From: an uncultured Eubacteriales bacterium
Lineage (GTDB): Bacteria; Bacillota; Clostridia; Oscillospirales; Oscillospiraceae
Assembly (NCBI GenBank): GCA_900549405.1
Contig: URNZ01000025.1
Coordinates: 1-24,799 of the forward strand
Length of the DNA: 24,799 nt
Direction: 5' to 3'
The translations under genes were made by a program, and so were the position numbers. The notes under the pieces were generated by a model. It made no database searches. It saw only the letters and a list, made by a program, of their open reading frames with translations, and was not told the origin of the DNA. Below, piece after piece: positions 23,754 through 24,799 of this stretch (within the stretch, counting starts at the first letter, position 1; every line of letters begins with the position of its first letter).

Positions 23754-23778
23754 GCCTTCCCCCTTCCAGGGGGAAGGC
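23754..23778. repeat. Hairpin of the dispersed type, copy 3, after the permease gene
   Basis: GCCTTCCCCC (23754-23763) pairs perfectly with GGGGGAAGGC (23769-23778). It is related to the hairpins at 30-52 and 20295-20323 but lacks the full heptamer tail; a weakly similar CT-rich run follows to about 23810. It could also act as the 3' end of the operon, although no T-run follows. Confidence 0.5.
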
Positions 23779-23854
23779 TGACCTCTATTCCCTCCCCTCC
23801 AACTCTTCCGTCAACCTGAGACATAAATTCCCGGGGAAACACCCATTTCCCGCA

Positions 23855-23883
23855 TTGCTTTTTTCCAGTCGTTCCGATATAAT
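23855..23883 (+). promoter_or_regulatory. Sigma-A promoter of the thiolase gene
   Basis: TTGCTT (23855-23860) is followed after 17 bases by a perfect TATAAT (23878-23883). Confidence 0.8.
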
Positions 23884-23908
23884 AATGTTGAATGTAGACT
23901 TGAAACAT

Positions 23909-23927
23909 GCGTCTTTGGAATAGACGC
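23909..23927 (+). promoter_or_regulatory. Leader stem-loop of the thiolase mRNA
   Basis: GCGTCT (23909-23914) pairs with AGACGC (23922-23927) around a 7-base loop, between the promoter and the ribosome site. It may stabilise the 5' end; no known riboswitch is recognised. Confidence 0.4.
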
Positions 23928-23950
23928 CAAATTTATGTTGGAGGTTTTAC

Positions 23951-24799
23951 ATGATGAAGGAAGTTTATGTTGTTAACTGCTGCCGCACTGCCATCGGCTC
24001 CTATGGCGGCTCTCTGAAGGATACTCCCGCCGTAGAGCTGGGCGCTCTGGTCATCAAGGAGGCCCTGAAGCGGGCCAACGTGGCCCCCGAGCACGTGGAC
24101 GAGGTCATGTTCGGCTGCATCCTCACCTCCGCCCTGGGTCAGAACCCCGCCCGTCAGGCCGCTGTGAAGGCCGGCGTGCCCCTGTCCGCCCCCGCCTACA
24201 CCGTGGGCATGGTGTGCGGCTCCGGCATGAAGTCCGTCATCGAGGGCGGCCGCGCCATCCTCTCCGGCGATGCCGACATCGTGGTGGCCGGCGGCATGGA
24301 GAACATGTCCGCCGCTCCCTATGCCCTGCCCGAGGAGCGCTGGGGCGCCCGCATGGGTGACAAGAAGGTCATCGACACCATGATCCGCGACGGTCTGTGG
24401 GATGCGTTCAACAACTATCACATGGGCACCACCGCCGAGAACATCTGCGACGTGTGGGGCATCACCCGTGAGGAGCTGGACGCCTTCGGCGCCGCCTCCC
24501 AGCAGAAGGCCGAGGCCGCCATCAAGGCCGGCCGCTTCGAGGACGAGATCGTCCCCGTCATGGTCAAGAAGAAGAAGGAGACCGTGGAGTTCAAGGTGGA
24601 CGAGTTCCCCCGCTTCGGCACCACCGCCGAGAGCGTGGCCAAGCTGCGCGGCGCTTTCCCCGTGGGTCCCGAGGGCGTTGAGGACACCATCGAGCACACC
24701 TTCCAGCCCACCGAGGTCCACGAGGCCGACGCTCACAAGCACGTCCAGCGCGTCACCGCCGCCAACGCCTCCGGCATCAACGACGGCGCTGCCGCCATC
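23951..24799 (+). CDS. thlA: Acetyl-CoA acetyltransferase (thiolase), 3' end outside the window
   Basis: This is the N-terminal 283 residues of a thiolase condensing two acetyl-CoA to acetoacetyl-CoA, the entry to butyrate formation in Clostridia. The N-terminus NCCRTAIGSYGGSL, the active-site Cys89 in VGMVCGSGMKS, GGMENMS near 116 and NASGINDGAAA near 272 are family hallmarks. Between LRGAF (about 231-235) and VTAANASG the chain carries about 25 extra residues, rich in His and Glu, where most thiolases have only a short turn. GGAGGT before 23951 serves either of two adjacent ATG codons (23951 or 23954). Strong promoter and CGC/GGC-biased codons suggest high expression. The reading frame is open to the window end. 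Confidence 0.93.
   Translation, partial: MMKEVYVVNCCRTAIGSYGGSLKDTPAVELGALVIKEALKRANVAPEHVDEVMFGCILTSALGQNPARQAAVKAGVPLSAPAYTVGMVCGSGMKSVIEGGRAILSGDADIVVAGGMENMSAAPYALPEERWGARMGDKKVIDTMIRDGLWDAFNNYHMGTTAENICDVWGITREELDAFGAASQQKAEAAIKAGRFEDEIVPVMVKKKKETVEFKVDEFPRFGTTAESVAKLRGAFPVGPEGVEDTIEHTFQPTEVHEADAHKHVQRVTAANASGINDGAAAI

Overview
The window is about 24.8 kb of GC-rich chromosomal DNA. Strong AGGAGG-type ribosome sites, sigma-A promoters of the TTGACA/TATAAT type, TRAP transport, AcnX, an AgnB/M20-type hydrolase, DUF3793, a flavodoxin and a butyrate-type thiolase together suggest a gut-type anaerobic member of the Clostridia (Oscillospiraceae-like, e.g. the Flavonifractor/Intestinimonas neighbourhood). 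This placement is inference from gene content and composition. No phage, insertion sequence, CRISPR array, rRNA or tRNA was seen.

Layout. (1) 1-4292: a dispersed hairpin/heptamer repeat, then a three-gene overlapping operon: a YmdB-type metallophosphoesterase, a YhaO/SbcD-like nuclease and a YhaN/SbcC-like ATPase with two membrane segments. It ends at a bidirectional terminator. (2) 4344-10398, minus strand: a six-gene catabolic operon from a near-consensus promoter: AcnX large and small subunits, TRAP DctP-DctQ-DctM, and a LarA-like (DUF2088) protein. (3) 10399-14970, plus strand: a GntR/FCD regulator, then a urocanase-family protein and an imidazolonepropionase-family protein. Both enzyme-like proteins have lost residues that are conserved in the histidine-degradation enzymes. 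(4) 15056-17184: a signal peptidase I, then DUF3793 and a flavodoxin behind DtxR-like palindromes and a leader terminator. (5) 17199-20204, minus strand: an M20 amidohydrolase and an IlvD-type dehydratase. (6) 20376-23740: a YtrA-type GntR regulator, an ABC ATPase and a large permease with an unusual C-terminal tail. (7) 23855-24799: the start of an acetyl-CoA acetyltransferase with an unusual insertion, cut by the window end.

How the genes may work together. The best candidate for an undescribed system is the region 4344-14970. The TRAP importer would bring in an organic acid. AcnX would dehydrate it, and the LarA-like protein may racemise or epimerise it. The GntR/FCD protein probably controls this operon and itself through TTGTATRC sites. 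A matching palindrome sits at the ilvD start site, so the IlvD-type dehydratase may belong to the same regulon. The urocanase/HutI-like pair lies directly behind the regulator, has its own regulatory region with helically phased ATCGAYRR boxes, and probably acts on a substrate other than urocanate. No hutH, hutG or ftcD lies in the window. All functional links in this paragraph are inference.
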